From contig JACYUE010000004.1 in NCBI GenBank assembly GCA_014841595.1, forward strand, positions 55,612 to 119,611: DNA of 64,000 nt, given 5' to 3'. Below, in pieces: positions 1 to 9,159 of the stretch. Position 1 is the first letter of the stretch. Every line of letters begins with the position of its first letter. The translations under genes and the position numbers were made by a program. This DNA comes from Oxalobacteraceae sp. CFBP 8761. GTDB lineage: Bacteria; Pseudomonadota; Gammaproteobacteria; Burkholderiales; Burkholderiaceae_D. A model generated the notes under the pieces. It made no database searches and was not told the DNA's origin. It saw only the letters and a program-made list of their open reading frames with translations.

Positions 1-52
1 GCGTGATGCGCACCATCTGATCATTCAAGCAGCCCCGCCACCAGGAGCCCCC

Positions 53-625
53 ATGGACCGACGCCACTTTCTCGCCGCACTGACGGCATGCGCAGCGCCC
101 GTGGCCGGGGCCGCCCCATCACCATGGCCGCTGCTCCAGCGCGGCGGCTACGTCATCCTGATGCGCCATGCCGCGACGGTACCGGGCATCGGTGATCCGC
201 CCGGTTTCAAGCTCGGCGTGTGCAGCACCCAGCGCAACCTGTCGCAGGCGGGTCGTGCGGATGCCACCAGGATCGGAGCGGCCTTGCGCAAGCATGGGGT
301 GCCGCTTGGCCCGGTGCTGTCGAGCCGCTGGTGCCGCTGCGTAGACACCGCCCGGCTTGCGTTCGGCCGGGTCGAACCCAGCGAGATGGTCGATTCGATG
401 TTCCAGGATGACGACGCGGCGCGCGAGCGCAAGCTGGCGCAGCTGCGCGCCTATCTGGCGGGATACAAGGATCCCGGCAACCTGGTGCTGGTGACCCATG
501 ACGTGAACATCCGCGCGCTGGTTGGCAAGTACGTCGAACAGGGCGACATCGTCATCGCCACCCGCGGTCCCGATGGCGCTTTACGCATCGAAATGACAGT
601 GCCGGTGGCGCAGCTGACGGGCTGA
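53..625 (+). CDS. Secreted histidine phosphatase family protein
   Basis: Phosphoglycerate-mutase-like (histidine phosphatase) fold. The N-terminal block LMRHAATVPG (residues 37-46) carries the phospho-acceptor His, with RHA in place of the usual RHG. A later SSRWCRCVDTA block matches the second family Arg, and VLVTHDVNIRAL supplies the second catalytic His. The N-terminus has a twin Arg (DRRHFLAAL) before a hydrophobic Ala-rich stretch ending near AGA, so export, possibly by Tat, is likely. GGAG six bases upstream supports the start. At 190 residues it is a minimal single-domain member. The substrate cannot be read from the sequence; phosphate-ester hydrolysis outside the cytoplasm is the inference. 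Confidence 0.85.
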   Translation: MDRRHFLAALTACAAPVAGAAPSPWPLLQRGGYVILMRHAATVPGIGDPPGFKLGVCSTQRNLSQAGRADATRIGAALRKHGVPLGPVLSSRWCRCVDTARLAFGRVEPSEMVDSMFQDDDAARERKLAQLRAYLAGYKDPGNLVLVTHDVNIRALVGKYVEQGDIVIATRGPDGALRIEMTVPVAQLTG

Positions 626-631
626 CCGGCC

Positions 632-1330
632 CTACCAGGGCAATTCGGCGCCGTTATACGATCTGAACGAACCGCTGTCGGCCGGCGTCAGCGCATCGAG
701 AACGTGCAGCATGTCCGTGGCAGCGGCCTGGGCCGGTCGCCCGATGATTTCACCACGAAACGGTTTCGACAGCCGTGAATTCACGGTCCCCGGATGCAGT
801 GCGACCAGCACGCTGTTCTTCTGCGTACGCGCGACTTCGATCGCCGCGGTTTTCACGAGCATGTTCAGGGCCGCCTTCGAGGCACGGTAGCTGTACCAGC
901 CACCCAGGCGGTTATCGCCGATGCTGCCCACCTTGGCCGACAACATGGCCATGATGGCGCGCTCGCCTGCCAGCAATGGCGCGAAATGGCGCATGACCAG
1001 CGCAGGACCGAAGGTGTTCGCCATGAAGGTTGCCTGCATCTGCGGGTAGTTCAGGTCGGCCAGCCGCTTCTCGGGCATCGTTGCGCCGTCGTGCAACACA
1101 CCGGTCGCATTCACGATCAGGTGGTAGCGCGGCCCGCTGGCAAGCGCCTGCGCCGCGTCGGCAACACTGGCCTCGTCCGCGAAATCGATCGCGGGCGCCG
1201 ACTGGCGGTGCAGCCCCCGCACCGAGGCGCAGCGCGGCGACTGTTCCAGCAGATCGACAAAGGCCGCGCCGATCGTCCCCGAGGCACCGATAACCAGCGC
1301 ATGAAATTGGTCCGGCAAACTGTTCATCAT
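632..1330 (-). CDS. SDR family oxidoreductase (C-factor/CsgA-like)
   Basis: Short-chain dehydrogenase of 232 residues. The Rossmann motif GASGTIG lies near the N-terminus, followed by NATG and the catalytic YRASK with an upstream Ser. The C-terminal SYNGAELPW resembles the ending of C-factor-type SDRs. I start at the first of two tandem ATGs (1330) because GGGAG lies nine bases upstream; a longer open frame reaches 1585 but its extra part reads as non-coding Arg-rich sequence. The gene converges on the histidine phosphatase with a 6-base gap. NAD(P)-dependent reduction is expected; the substrate is unknown. Confidence 0.85.
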   Translation of the reverse strand: MMNSLPDQFHALVIGASGTIGAAFVDLLEQSPRCASVRGLHRQSAPAIDFADEASVADAAQALASGPRYHLIVNATGVLHDGATMPEKRLADLNYPQMQATFMANTFGPALVMRHFAPLLAGERAIMAMLSAKVGSIGDNRLGGWYSYRASKAALNMLVKTAAIEVARTQKNSVLVALHPGTVNSRLSKPFRGEIIGRPAQAAATDMLHVLDALTPADSGSFRSYNGAELPW

Positions 1331-1502
1331 GATGTCGCGCTCCCCCGTTTTACATGCATCGAGTGTACCGAAGGCAGGTCGTGGGATCACCGCCATGCGA
1401 CGATAACGACGGGTCAATACGCGGACCGACCCGCGCTGCTGGGCGATCATTCCCCGGCAGCCCCATGTTATTCTTGCATCGCCCCGACCACCACGAGACC
1501 CC

Positions 1503-3284
1503 ATGACCAGCTCGCTTCCCCTGCTCCTGTGCACCCTGCTGTGCGCCGCCCTCCCCGCCATGGCCCAGGTCAAAACGCCGGCCACGCCGGAAAAAATGAA
1601 CCAGCTGTACGCCGCTTACTGGGAAGACTATCTGCGCGAAAATCCGATCGCCGCGACCTTCAACGGCGACGCGCGCTACAACGATCGCTTCGGCCCCGTT
1701 TCGTCGGCCGAGGAGCGCAAGCAAAGCCGCGCGCTGTCAGAAAAATACCTCGCCGCCAGCGCCAAGTTCGATCCGGCACCGCTGCCGGCGGAAGACCGCA
1801 TCAGCTATGACCTGCTGCGCTACCGCCTGCAGCAGGTGCTCGACGGCCTGCGTTTTCCGTCCGACCTGGTGCCGGTGGACCAGTTCTCGGGCCTGCACCT
1901 GATGATGGCCCAACTGGGTTCCGGCGCCTCGACGCAGCCGTTCCAGACCGTCCAGGATTACGACAACTGGCTGGCGCGCGCCGCCGGCTATGCTCCGGCG
2001 GTCGACAACGTGATTGACGACATGCGCCTCGGGATCAAGCAGGGCATCGTGATGCCGAAGGCCCTGATCAGCCGCGTACTGCCGCAGCTCGAGAGTGTCG
2101 GCAGCGACGACCTGGCGACCAGCACCTATATGGGCCCGGTGAAGAAGTTCCCGGCCTCGTTCAGCGCCGCCGACAAGGCGCGCCTGACCGACGCGTACGG
2201 CAAGCTGGTGCGCGAGCAGCTCGCGCCTGCGAACCGCAAGCTGCTCGCGTTCATGCGCGACACCTACCTGCCGGCCGGCCGCACCACGGCCGGCATTGGC
2301 GCCCTACCCGGTGGCAAGGAATGGTATGCGTTCCGCGCGCGCCAGTCGACCACGACCGACCTGACGCCGGCGCAGATCCACGACATTGGCCTGTCGGAAG
2401 TGGCGCGCATCCGCACCCAGTTCGAAGAGGCCAAGGTACGCGTGGGCTTCAAGGGCACGCTCAGGCAATTTTTTGATCACCTGAACAATGCGCCCGAGCT
2501 GCGCTTCACCTCGCGGGAAGAAATCCAGGCCGCCTATGAAGGCGTGCGGCCGCAGGTCGAGGCCAAGGTGGGCCAGCTGTTCGCGAACGTGCCGAAGGCG
2601 CCGTTTGAAATCCGCCCGGTCGAAGCGTTCCGCGAAGTGAGCGCGGCGCCGGCGTCGTACCAGCGCGGTTCGGTCGACGGCAAGCGGCCCGGCATCTTCT
2701 ATTACAACGCCTACAAGCCCGAGACGCGCACGCGCTTCACCACCAATGCGTTCTTCCTGCACGAGGCGATTCCCGGCCACCACTTCGAGCGCAGCCTGGC
2801 GCAGGAAACGACCGGTCTGCCAGCCTTCCGCCGGTTCGGCGGCAGCACCGCATTTTCGGAAGGCTGGGGCCTGTACAGCGAAATGCTGGGCCAGGAAATC
2901 GGCATGTACGACGACCCGTGGCAGTGGATCGGGCGCCTGACGGCCGAGATCTGGCGCGGCGTGCGCCTGGTGGTCGACACCGGCATCCACGAGAAAGGCT
3001 GGACGCGCGAACAGGCCATCGCCTACTTCATGGACAACGTGCCGCAGAACGAAGTGACGGCGGTGCAGGAAGTCGAGCGTTATATCGCGGTGCCGGGCCA
3101 GGCGCTCAGCTACAAGATCGGTGAACTCAAGCTGCGCGAACTGCGCGCGCGTGCTGAAAAGACGCTGGGCAAGGACTTCGACCTGCGCGCCTTCCACAAC
3201 GAAGTGCTGTCGCACGGTGCGGTGCCGCTCGACGTGCTGGAAGCGGCGACCGATCGCTGGATCGCGGCGCAGAAGAAAAGCTGA
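1503..3284 (+). CDS. DUF885 family secreted protein (putative metallopeptidase)
   Basis: A 593-residue protein with a clear signal peptide (about residues 1-22, cut after AMA). The rest is one DUF885 domain. The signature HEAIPGHHFE (about residues 420-429) is an HExxxGHH zinc-binding variant, followed by the GWGLYSE block that is conserved in the family. Known DUF885 proteins are presumed zinc peptidases or carboxypeptidases acting outside the cytoplasm; no substrate is established here. The start ATG sits just after the signal-less promoter region shared with the divergent SDR gene. It is full length and has no frameshift. Confidence 0.85.
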   Translation: MTSSLPLLLCTLLCAALPAMAQVKTPATPEKMNQLYAAYWEDYLRENPIAATFNGDARYNDRFGPVSSAEERKQSRALSEKYLAASAKFDPAPLPAEDRISYDLLRYRLQQVLDGLRFPSDLVPVDQFSGLHLMMAQLGSGASTQPFQTVQDYDNWLARAAGYAPAVDNVIDDMRLGIKQGIVMPKALISRVLPQLESVGSDDLATSTYMGPVKKFPASFSAADKARLTDAYGKLVREQLAPANRKLLAFMRDTYLPAGRTTAGIGALPGGKEWYAFRARQSTTTDLTPAQIHDIGLSEVARIRTQFEEAKVRVGFKGTLRQFFDHLNNAPELRFTSREEIQAAYEGVRPQVEAKVGQLFANVPKAPFEIRPVEAFREVSAAPASYQRGSVDGKRPGIFYYNAYKPETRTRFTTNAFFLHEAIPGHHFERSLAQETTGLPAFRRFGGSTAFSEGWGLYSEMLGQEIGMYDDPWQWIGRLTAEIWRGVRLVVDTGIHEKGWTREQAIAYFMDNVPQNEVTAVQEVERYIAVPGQALSYKIGELKLRELRARAEKTLGKDFDLRAFHNEVLSHGAVPLDVLEAATDRWIAAQKKS

Positions 3285-3291
3285 ACCGCAG

Positions 3292-4167
3292 CTAGTTACC
3301 GCCCTGCGCCTGCGCCATCTCGATCGCGGGCAAGGTGACCGTCAGGAATGACGACACCTGCCCGATGAGTTCGGCAGCCTGCTGCCGGACTTGCCCCATC
3401 TGCAGAATCGACAGCTCGGCCTGGCGTACCGCCTGCTGGAGCAGCGTACGGCGCTGCACGAGCGCGTCGAGCAAGGCGACATCGGCCGAGTCGCCGGCCA
3501 GTGTCGAGACCACCGCCAGCGCTGCTGAATGCAGGCTCAGGTTCTGTGCGGACGCTTCCAGATTGCGCGTGGCGACATCGCTGTCGGCGATGAGCTGCAC
3601 CAGTTGCGCGCGGGCGGATGTCAGCGCCGGTTTGAATTCAACAGGTGACGTCGCGCGGCGAAACAGCTTGCCGAACATGCCCGCTGGCGCGCGAGTGGTC
3701 TCGAGCGCCGCATCGAGCAACGCCGGCACCGCCATCTGCGTGAACGACAGCACCAGCTCAGTCACGGGACGCAGCAGCGCAGCCTGCTCCATCAGCGCCG
3801 CCTCGCCCCATTCCGTCACCAGAGACAGCCTGACCGGCAGAATGCGGCGGAACAAGGCGGCAAAGCGTTGTTCTGCATGCGCAAACAGGACCGGGTAATC
3901 GCCTCTGGCAATGGCCAGCGCGTCGCGCACCGCCGGATGATCTTCGCTGTCGAACAGCGCCCTGGGCGCAGCCTTCGCGGTCAAGCCCGATACGACCGGG
4001 ACGGCTGGCAGGTCGTCGAATGACAGCGGCCTGGGCGGGCTGTTGCGCGTGAGCGGCGTCGAATCGGTCTGCGTGTCGCCGAAATCGAGCGCGCGCGGCG
4101 TATCCGGCGCCTCGACCGGATCGGAAGGCACCCCGACCGCCTCACCGAAATCAAATGGCTTGGGCAT
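3292..4167 (-). CDS. Unknown protein, third gene of the TelA/TerD operon
   Basis: A 291-residue protein without a family I recognise. The N-terminal 90 residues are Pro/Asp-rich and repeat a short PxxFDFGE / ALDFGD / LSFDD pattern, suggesting a flexible region with repeated acidic-aromatic motifs. The rest is predicted helical, with a likely coiled coil near the C-terminus (QRRTLLQQAVRQAELS region). No signal peptide or membrane segment. I use the ATG at 4167, giving MPKPFDFGEA; the upstream extension lies inside the terD 3' region. It starts 37 bases after terD, so it is probably co-transcribed with telA and terD and acts in the same envelope or stress response. Confidence 0.7.
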   Translation of the reverse strand: MPKPFDFGEAVGVPSDPVEAPDTPRALDFGDTQTDSTPLTRNSPPRPLSFDDLPAVPVVSGLTAKAAPRALFDSEDHPAVRDALAIARGDYPVLFAHAEQRFAALFRRILPVRLSLVTEWGEAALMEQAALLRPVTELVLSFTQMAVPALLDAALETTRAPAGMFGKLFRRATSPVEFKPALTSARAQLVQLIADSDVATRNLEASAQNLSLHSAALAVVSTLAGDSADVALLDALVQRRTLLQQAVRQAELSILQMGQVRQQAAELIGQVSSFLTVTLPAIEMAQAQGGN

Positions 4168-4204
4168 CAGCGAACGGTGAGCGATAAAACGCGCGGGATC
4201 GGTC

Positions 4205-4792
4205 TCAGACCGTGCCACCCAGCTTGCGGATGAACGTCGCCAGATTGAGCTTGAAGCCGGCGCCGACCGCCTGGAAGCGCCATTCGCCATCCCGGCGATA
4301 CAGCGAGCCGAATTGCAGCGCAGTCTTGTCCGAGTAGTCTTCGTTCAGGTCGTATTGCGCGATCGTCTCGCCCGTGTCGTCGTTGTACACCTTCACGTAG
4401 GCGCCACTGACGCGGCCGAAATTCTGCTTGCGCACCTCGGCGTCGTGGATCGTGACGACAATCGGCATTTCCACCACGGCCGCTTCGACCTTGGCCAGGT
4501 CGACGATGATGACTTCGTCGTCGCCATCCTTGTCGCCCGTGCGGTTGTCGCCCGAGTGCACCACCGCGCCATCGGGCGACGTGGTGTGGTTGTAATAGAC
4601 GAAGTGGGCGTTGCTGATCATGACCGGGTGGTCGTCCGCGTCCTTCTTGCACAGGAAGACGGATGAATCGAGGTCGAACGCCTGGCCTTCGGCCGCATTG
4701 ACCTTCCAGCCCAGGCCGATACGAACGCGCTTCAGGCCCGGCGCCGTCTTTTCGAGGTTGATGCGGTGGCCGGTTTCGAGCGTGGTCGACAT
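4205..4792 (-). CDS. terD: TerD family stress-response protein
   Basis: A 195-residue single TerD domain. It shows DLDSSVFL (residues 41-48) and the acidic loop SGDNRTGDKDGDDEVI, the two calcium-binding blocks of the family. TerD proteins are linked to tellurite and oxidative-stress resistance and to phage and colicin tolerance in the ter cluster. AAAGGA six bases before the ATG fixes the start. It lies 37 bases downstream of telA. The usual TerZABCE partners are absent, so this is a reduced ter-like operon. Confidence 0.9.
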   Translation of the reverse strand: MSTTLETGHRINLEKTAPGLKRVRIGLGWKVNAAEGQAFDLDSSVFLCKKDADDHPVMISNAHFVYYNHTTSPDGAVVHSGDNRTGDKDGDDEVIIVDLAKVEAAVVEMPIVVTIHDAEVRKQNFGRVSGAYVKVYNDDTGETIAQYDLNEDYSDKTALQFGSLYRRDGEWRFQAVGAGFKLNLATFIRKLGGTV

Positions 4793-4829
4793 GGATATTC
4801 CTTTATGAATGTGATGGGTCAGGTCGTGA

Positions 4830-5981
4830 TTACTGCGCGCCGGGCGTTGACGCCGACGAGAAGCGCGTGATCAGTTCGCGCTCGAGTTCCTGCAGCTTCG
4901 GCAGCTCGTCCTTGCGGCGCTGCTGGCCTTCGTTCGAGATTTGCTCGAGCTTGTCGAACGCGGTCATCAGTTGCGTCTGCACGTGCTGGGCGGTTTCCAG
5001 GCTGACGATCGAGCGCTGCTTGACGCGGGCCACGGTTTCGGTGTTTTCCAGCAGCATGTCGGCCTGGGTGCGGAAGGCGGCGTCGGTCGCGTCGTAGGCA
5101 GCATTGGCCACGGCCGCGCTCTGCTTGGCTTCGAGCTGCAGCAGGTACAGCGAGAACACGTTGCGCCAGGCCGGGATCGACACGTTGACGATATCGGTGA
5201 ACGTGTCGGTCAGCGCGCGCGCATTGTCTTGTGACAGCCGGATTTGCGGCACCATCTGCGTGGCCATCAGCATGGCGCGGCGCAGGTCGTCGATGCGCTT
5301 TTCGAGCCGCTCCAAGCGGCGTCGCAGTTCGGTCGCCTGCTGCGCCTCGAAGGCATTGGCCGGCGCCGCCTGCTGCGCGACCGCCTGCTGCAATTTGGCG
5401 GCCCAGGCCTCGCCCTTTTTGACGTCGGCGTCCAGGCCCTGGTAGTAGATTTCCAGGCCCTTGTACATCTCGTCGAAATCGCTGATGCGGCCGCGGTGCA
5501 CGTTGGCATGGCGCGTCATTTCGGTCACCAAGGTGTCCATGCGCGATTCGACCACCTGGTACTGCGACAGCATCTTTTCCTTGACCGAGCCAAACATGCC
5601 CGTCACGCGCGCCATCAGGCCACCCGAGCGCAGCTTGGCCGGGTCGAGGCCCTTGGCGGTGGCGATCAGTTCGTTCAGTTGCGCGCCGAAGACATCGGCG
5701 TCGGATGCGCGCACGGTACCCAGCAGCTTGGCCGACACCTTGGCCACGCTGGCACCGGTGGCGCCGCCCAGGGCCTCGATGGCCTTGTCGTCAATGCCGG
5801 AGATGTCGACACGCACCAGCGGCGCCGCGCTTGCCTCGGGACGCAATGCCGGCAGCGCGTCGGTGCCGGCAGGACTGAACAAGGGCGGCAGCGACGGTGT
5901 TGCCGGCACTGCGGTTGGCACTGCGCCCGGCACTGCGGATGCTGCGTTCGCTTCTTCTTCGGCGGAGAACAGCGGCTTCAT
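4830..5981 (-). CDS. telA: TelA family toxic-anion resistance protein
   Basis: A 383-residue TelA-family protein. The first 70 residues are Ala/Pro-rich and probably disordered. The rest is a long helical, coiled-coil-rich TelA domain, with RLERLEKRIDDLRRAM and the QVPQIRLSQ-type block typical of the family. TelA/KlaA proteins are cytoplasmic and are associated with tellurite resistance and cell-envelope stress; the molecular function is not settled. AAGGA six bases upstream supports the start. It is first in the operon telA-terD-unknown and reads away from the DUF2256 gene. Three TGACGAC half-sites lie about 70-100 bases upstream. Confidence 0.9.
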   Translation of the reverse strand: MKPLFSAEEEANAASAVPGAVPTAVPATPSLPPLFSPAGTDALPALRPEASAAPLVRVDISGIDDKAIEALGGATGASVAKVSAKLLGTVRASDADVFGAQLNELIATAKGLDPAKLRSGGLMARVTGMFGSVKEKMLSQYQVVESRMDTLVTEMTRHANVHRGRISDFDEMYKGLEIYYQGLDADVKKGEAWAAKLQQAVAQQAAPANAFEAQQATELRRRLERLEKRIDDLRRAMLMATQMVPQIRLSQDNARALTDTFTDIVNVSIPAWRNVFSLYLLQLEAKQSAAVANAAYDATDAAFRTQADMLLENTETVARVKQRSIVSLETAQHVQTQLMTAFDKLEQISNEGQQRRKDELPKLQELERELITRFSSASTPGAQ

Positions 5982-6051
5982 GGCAATCCTTCAGGTGTAA
6001 GGTAACGATATTGATAGCTTACCACCGGTCAAACCGGCTGAGCGAGTGTCA

Positions 6052-6082
6052 CCTGACGACTGCGCCTGACGACGTCGTCACG
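6052..6082. promoter_or_regulatory. Triple TGACGAC half-site with 14-base palindrome
   Basis: CCTGACGAC occurs at 6052-6060 and again at 6065-6073, and is followed at once by the inverted GTCGTCACG. The last two form the perfect palindrome TGACGACGTCGTCA (6067-6080). The site lies between the divergent telA and DUF2256 genes, where an operator is plausible. The binding factor is unknown. Confidence 0.4.
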
Positions 6083-6131
6083 ATACGGATGCCATGCGTC
6101 GGCGCGCGCCCGCAACCGCTACAATCCCTCC

Positions 6132-6299
<168 letters not shown>

Positions 6300-7800
6300 C
6301 GGCCGTCCTGCGCCCGTCGCGCGCCACCACTGTCGCCGTTACCGCATACACGCCGGGCGTTGAAAAGCTGTGATTGGCGCTCGCGCTGCAGACGCTGTCC
6401 TCCTCCACGATCTTGCGCGCCGCTCCGCTACTGCCATCACCCCACGCCCACTCGACGCTGCGCGTGCCCGTTCGGTCGCCATCGACGAAGCTGACCGACG
6501 CCTGCAGCGGCACGCCGGCCTCGACCTGCGCAGGCAGGTCAAGCGGCCCCAGCGTGTGACCGCACATGCATCCCCGCTCTGGCCTCAGCAGTACCAGCCC
6601 CGCACTCGAGCCCGCGACGATCGCGCCGTTGTCACCGATCGCCAGCGCCTGGTCCAGCACGAGACCCGGTGGCGCATGGCGTAGCGCCCGGTTCAGGTCC
6701 AGCATGCCGCCTGCGGCGCTCCAGACGAAGGCGCGCATGGCACCAAGCCGGTCTTCGGCAAAACCGACGATCTGGCCCCGGGCGTTGACGGCGCGCGCGG
6801 CGGATGTGCGCCCGCCCAGCGTGCCAAGTTCGCGCATCCCGCGCTGGCGCGACCACGACATCGCCCTTTGATGCCCATCCGGATACCCGATGCTCCCGGC
6901 GATGTGCAGGCCGGGCGTCATCGTAATGACCGATGCGGAGGAACCGCGACCGGTACCAAGGTCGACCATGCCGGTGGCGCGCGTCCAGAGGAACGGCCGC
7001 GCGCCGCCATCGTCGAACGACGCGAACCGGTTGCCCGCCACCTCGCCCCCGGCCCCGACGGCCACCGGCGACGATTCGGCGCTGCCCAGCGTATCGATGT
7101 CGATGAGCCCATCCGAACGTGTCCAGACGAAAGTGCGCGTGAATTCGTCATCGATCGTCGTCACGCCGGCGACCAGGCCGGCGTCGTTGATCAAACGGCC
7201 GGACGCAGGCGCCGGAATGCCGGGCGTGATGCCCAGGTCTTCGACGCCGCTGGCAACGCCCCAGCGAAACGGATGCGCCGCATCGCCCATCGCGCCGGTG
7301 ACGACGCCGTGGCTGTTGATGGCCCATCCATATGAACGACCACGGGATGGCGCGGCGCGCAGGTCGAGCATGCCGCCGCGCACGCTCCAGACGAACGCAT
7401 TCTCGACGCCAGCGTCATTGAGCGAAGTGCCGGCCACCTGCCCGGCATCGTTCAGGTCGTTCACATACACGGCGCGGCCGCCCAGCGAACCCATCTCTCG
7501 TACGATCTTGCCATCGTAAAAGTAGCCATCCGTGCGATCGCCATGGATCAGCGAAAATGCGACGTGCCCTGACGCATTGATGCGTGGATAAGCCGCGATC
7601 GCGCCCGTGCCCAAATTGATCACGCGGTAGGCAGCCGGCGATAGGCGCGCGCTGTCATTGGCATGGACCGACGCTGGTGCCGGCTGCGCCAGCGCGGGAC
7701 TGGTTGCCGCGAGTACCAGCGACCCTGCCCGCAAGCCCATGCACGCCAGCCACCGCATGGCGCTGGCAACCGACACCACCTTCCCCCAAATCCAATGCAT

Positions 7801-8122
7801 GATTTCTCCAGTCAATGTTAAGCAGCGCCAATCGGTCGAGACCGGCACCATCGGCGATAGCGGGCAGCGCGGCAATCATGCACCGCGCCGCGCACGCACG
7901 GTACGGCGCGCACCGGAATCTCGCGCTGGTTTGTGCGGCGCCAATGTCCGCGGCGGCGGTCAATTTTCTCCAGACACGAGGTGCACAGTTTGTGGAACCT
8001 CCCGCGGCGCAGGGAGTCCTACCAACACCTGCGGCCGTCGACACTGCCACCACCTTCTCCACTGGTATCCGCTGGTGTCCGCTGCTGTTTCACATTGCAA
8101 TAGTGATCTGAAGGAGACCACG
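7801..8122. other. Intergenic region between HAF-repeat gene and aqpZ
   Basis: A 322-base gap between two divergent genes, so it should hold promoters for both. Open frames cross it, but none has a ribosome-binding site or protein-like composition. I see no clear -35/-10 pair, repeat or RNA gene. Confidence 0.5.
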
Positions 8123-8908
8123 ATGAAAATCTACGGCGCCGAGTTTCTCGGCACATTCTGGCTGGTGATGGGCGGGTGCGGCAGCGCGGTGCTGGCTGCC
8201 GCATTTCCCGAACTGGGCATCGGCCTGCACGGCGTCGCGCTCGCCTTTGGCTTGTCCGTGCTCACGATGGCATACGCGATCGGCCACATCTCGGGTTGCC
8301 ACCTGAATCCGGCGGTCTCGATCGGCCTCTGGGCCGGGGGCCGCTTTCCCGCGCGAGAGCTGTTTCCTTATATCGTGGCGCAGGTCGCCGGCGGCATCCT
8401 CGCCGGCGGCGTGCTGTATGCGATTGCCAGCGGCGCCCCTGGCTTTGACAGCGCCAATGGCTTTGCTGCCAATGGCTACGGCGATCATTCGCCAGGCGGT
8501 TATTCGCTGCTGTCAGGGCTGTTGAGCGAAGTGGTCATGACCACGTTTTTCCTGCTGATTATCCTGGGAGTGACCGACCAGCGTGCTCCCAAAGGATTTG
8601 CGCCAGTGGCAATCGGTTTCGCGCTGACCCTGATTCACCTGATCAGCATTCCTGTGACCAACACGTCCGTCAATCCTGCGCGCAGCACGGCCGTTGCCGT
8701 GTTTGCCGGCGACTGGGCCGTGGGGCAGCTATGGCTGTTCTGGATCGCGCCTATCGCCGGCGCATTACTTGGCGCCGCGCTCTACCGTGTCATTGGCGCG
8801 CAGGCGCCGGTGTCGGAACCGGTCGACGCGCCCGCTTACGGCCATGTGGAGCGGCGCCAGCGGCAGGTACGGGGCAGCGGCGTCGGCCGCGAGCAAGCCC
8901 AGCATTGA
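8123..8908 (+). CDS. aqpZ: Aquaporin Z
   Basis: A 261-residue six-helix water channel. The two half-helix motifs are NPAVS at residues 62-66 and NPARS at 184-188. The aromatic/Arg filter residues expected for AqpZ (Phe42, His172, Thr181, Arg187) are present, which favours water over glycerol. AAGGAG seven bases upstream of the ATG sets the start; the frame is open further upstream but that part is not protein-like. The C-terminus carries about 35 extra polar, Arg-rich residues compared with E. coli AqpZ. Inner-membrane protein, likely for osmotic adjustment. Confidence 0.95.
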   Translation: MKIYGAEFLGTFWLVMGGCGSAVLAAAFPELGIGLHGVALAFGLSVLTMAYAIGHISGCHLNPAVSIGLWAGGRFPARELFPYIVAQVAGGILAGGVLYAIASGAPGFDSANGFAANGYGDHSPGGYSLLSGLLSEVVMTTFFLLIILGVTDQRAPKGFAPVAIGFALTLIHLISIPVTNTSVNPARSTAVAVFAGDWAVGQLWLFWIAPIAGALLGAALYRVIGAQAPVSEPVDAPAYGHVERRQRQVRGSGVGREQAQH

Positions 8909-8959
8909 CGTTCGGGTACCTGATCGACCGGCGCGGCAGAACGCCGGACCACCGAACCG

Positions 8960-8993
8960 CGCCGTCTTTCGGCGGTGTGATTTGTTGTTTTTT
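8960..8993 (+). terminator. Possible rho-independent terminator of aqpZ
   Basis: A short GC stem CGCCG (8960-8964) / CGGCG (8970-8974) with loop TCTTT is followed by a T-rich run. The stem is only five pairs, so the call is weak. Position 52 bases after the aqpZ stop fits. Confidence 0.4.
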
Positions 8994-9159
8994 CTGCACA
9001 TTTTTTAATGTAATTGGTGCGCGCGCCAAGGGCGTAGCAGGCGCGCGTCGCAGGGGGCGCACACGATATGAGGCATTGTCTTACATGATTAAACCCACAT
9101 CGCATTTACTGTTAGATTGTTAATACACCTTCACTCCCAACCCTTCTATCAGTGCTGCT

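Noticed and set aside
7658..8122. Upstream extension of aqpZ to a 416-codon frame
   Set aside because: AAGGAG and the canonical [10 protein letters not shown] start at 8123 are decisive; the extension is not protein-like.
9000..9159. Possible promoter or small gene in the aqpZ-peptidase gap
   Set aside because: Open frames exist on both strands, but none has a ribosome-binding site, and no convincing -35/-10 pair was found.
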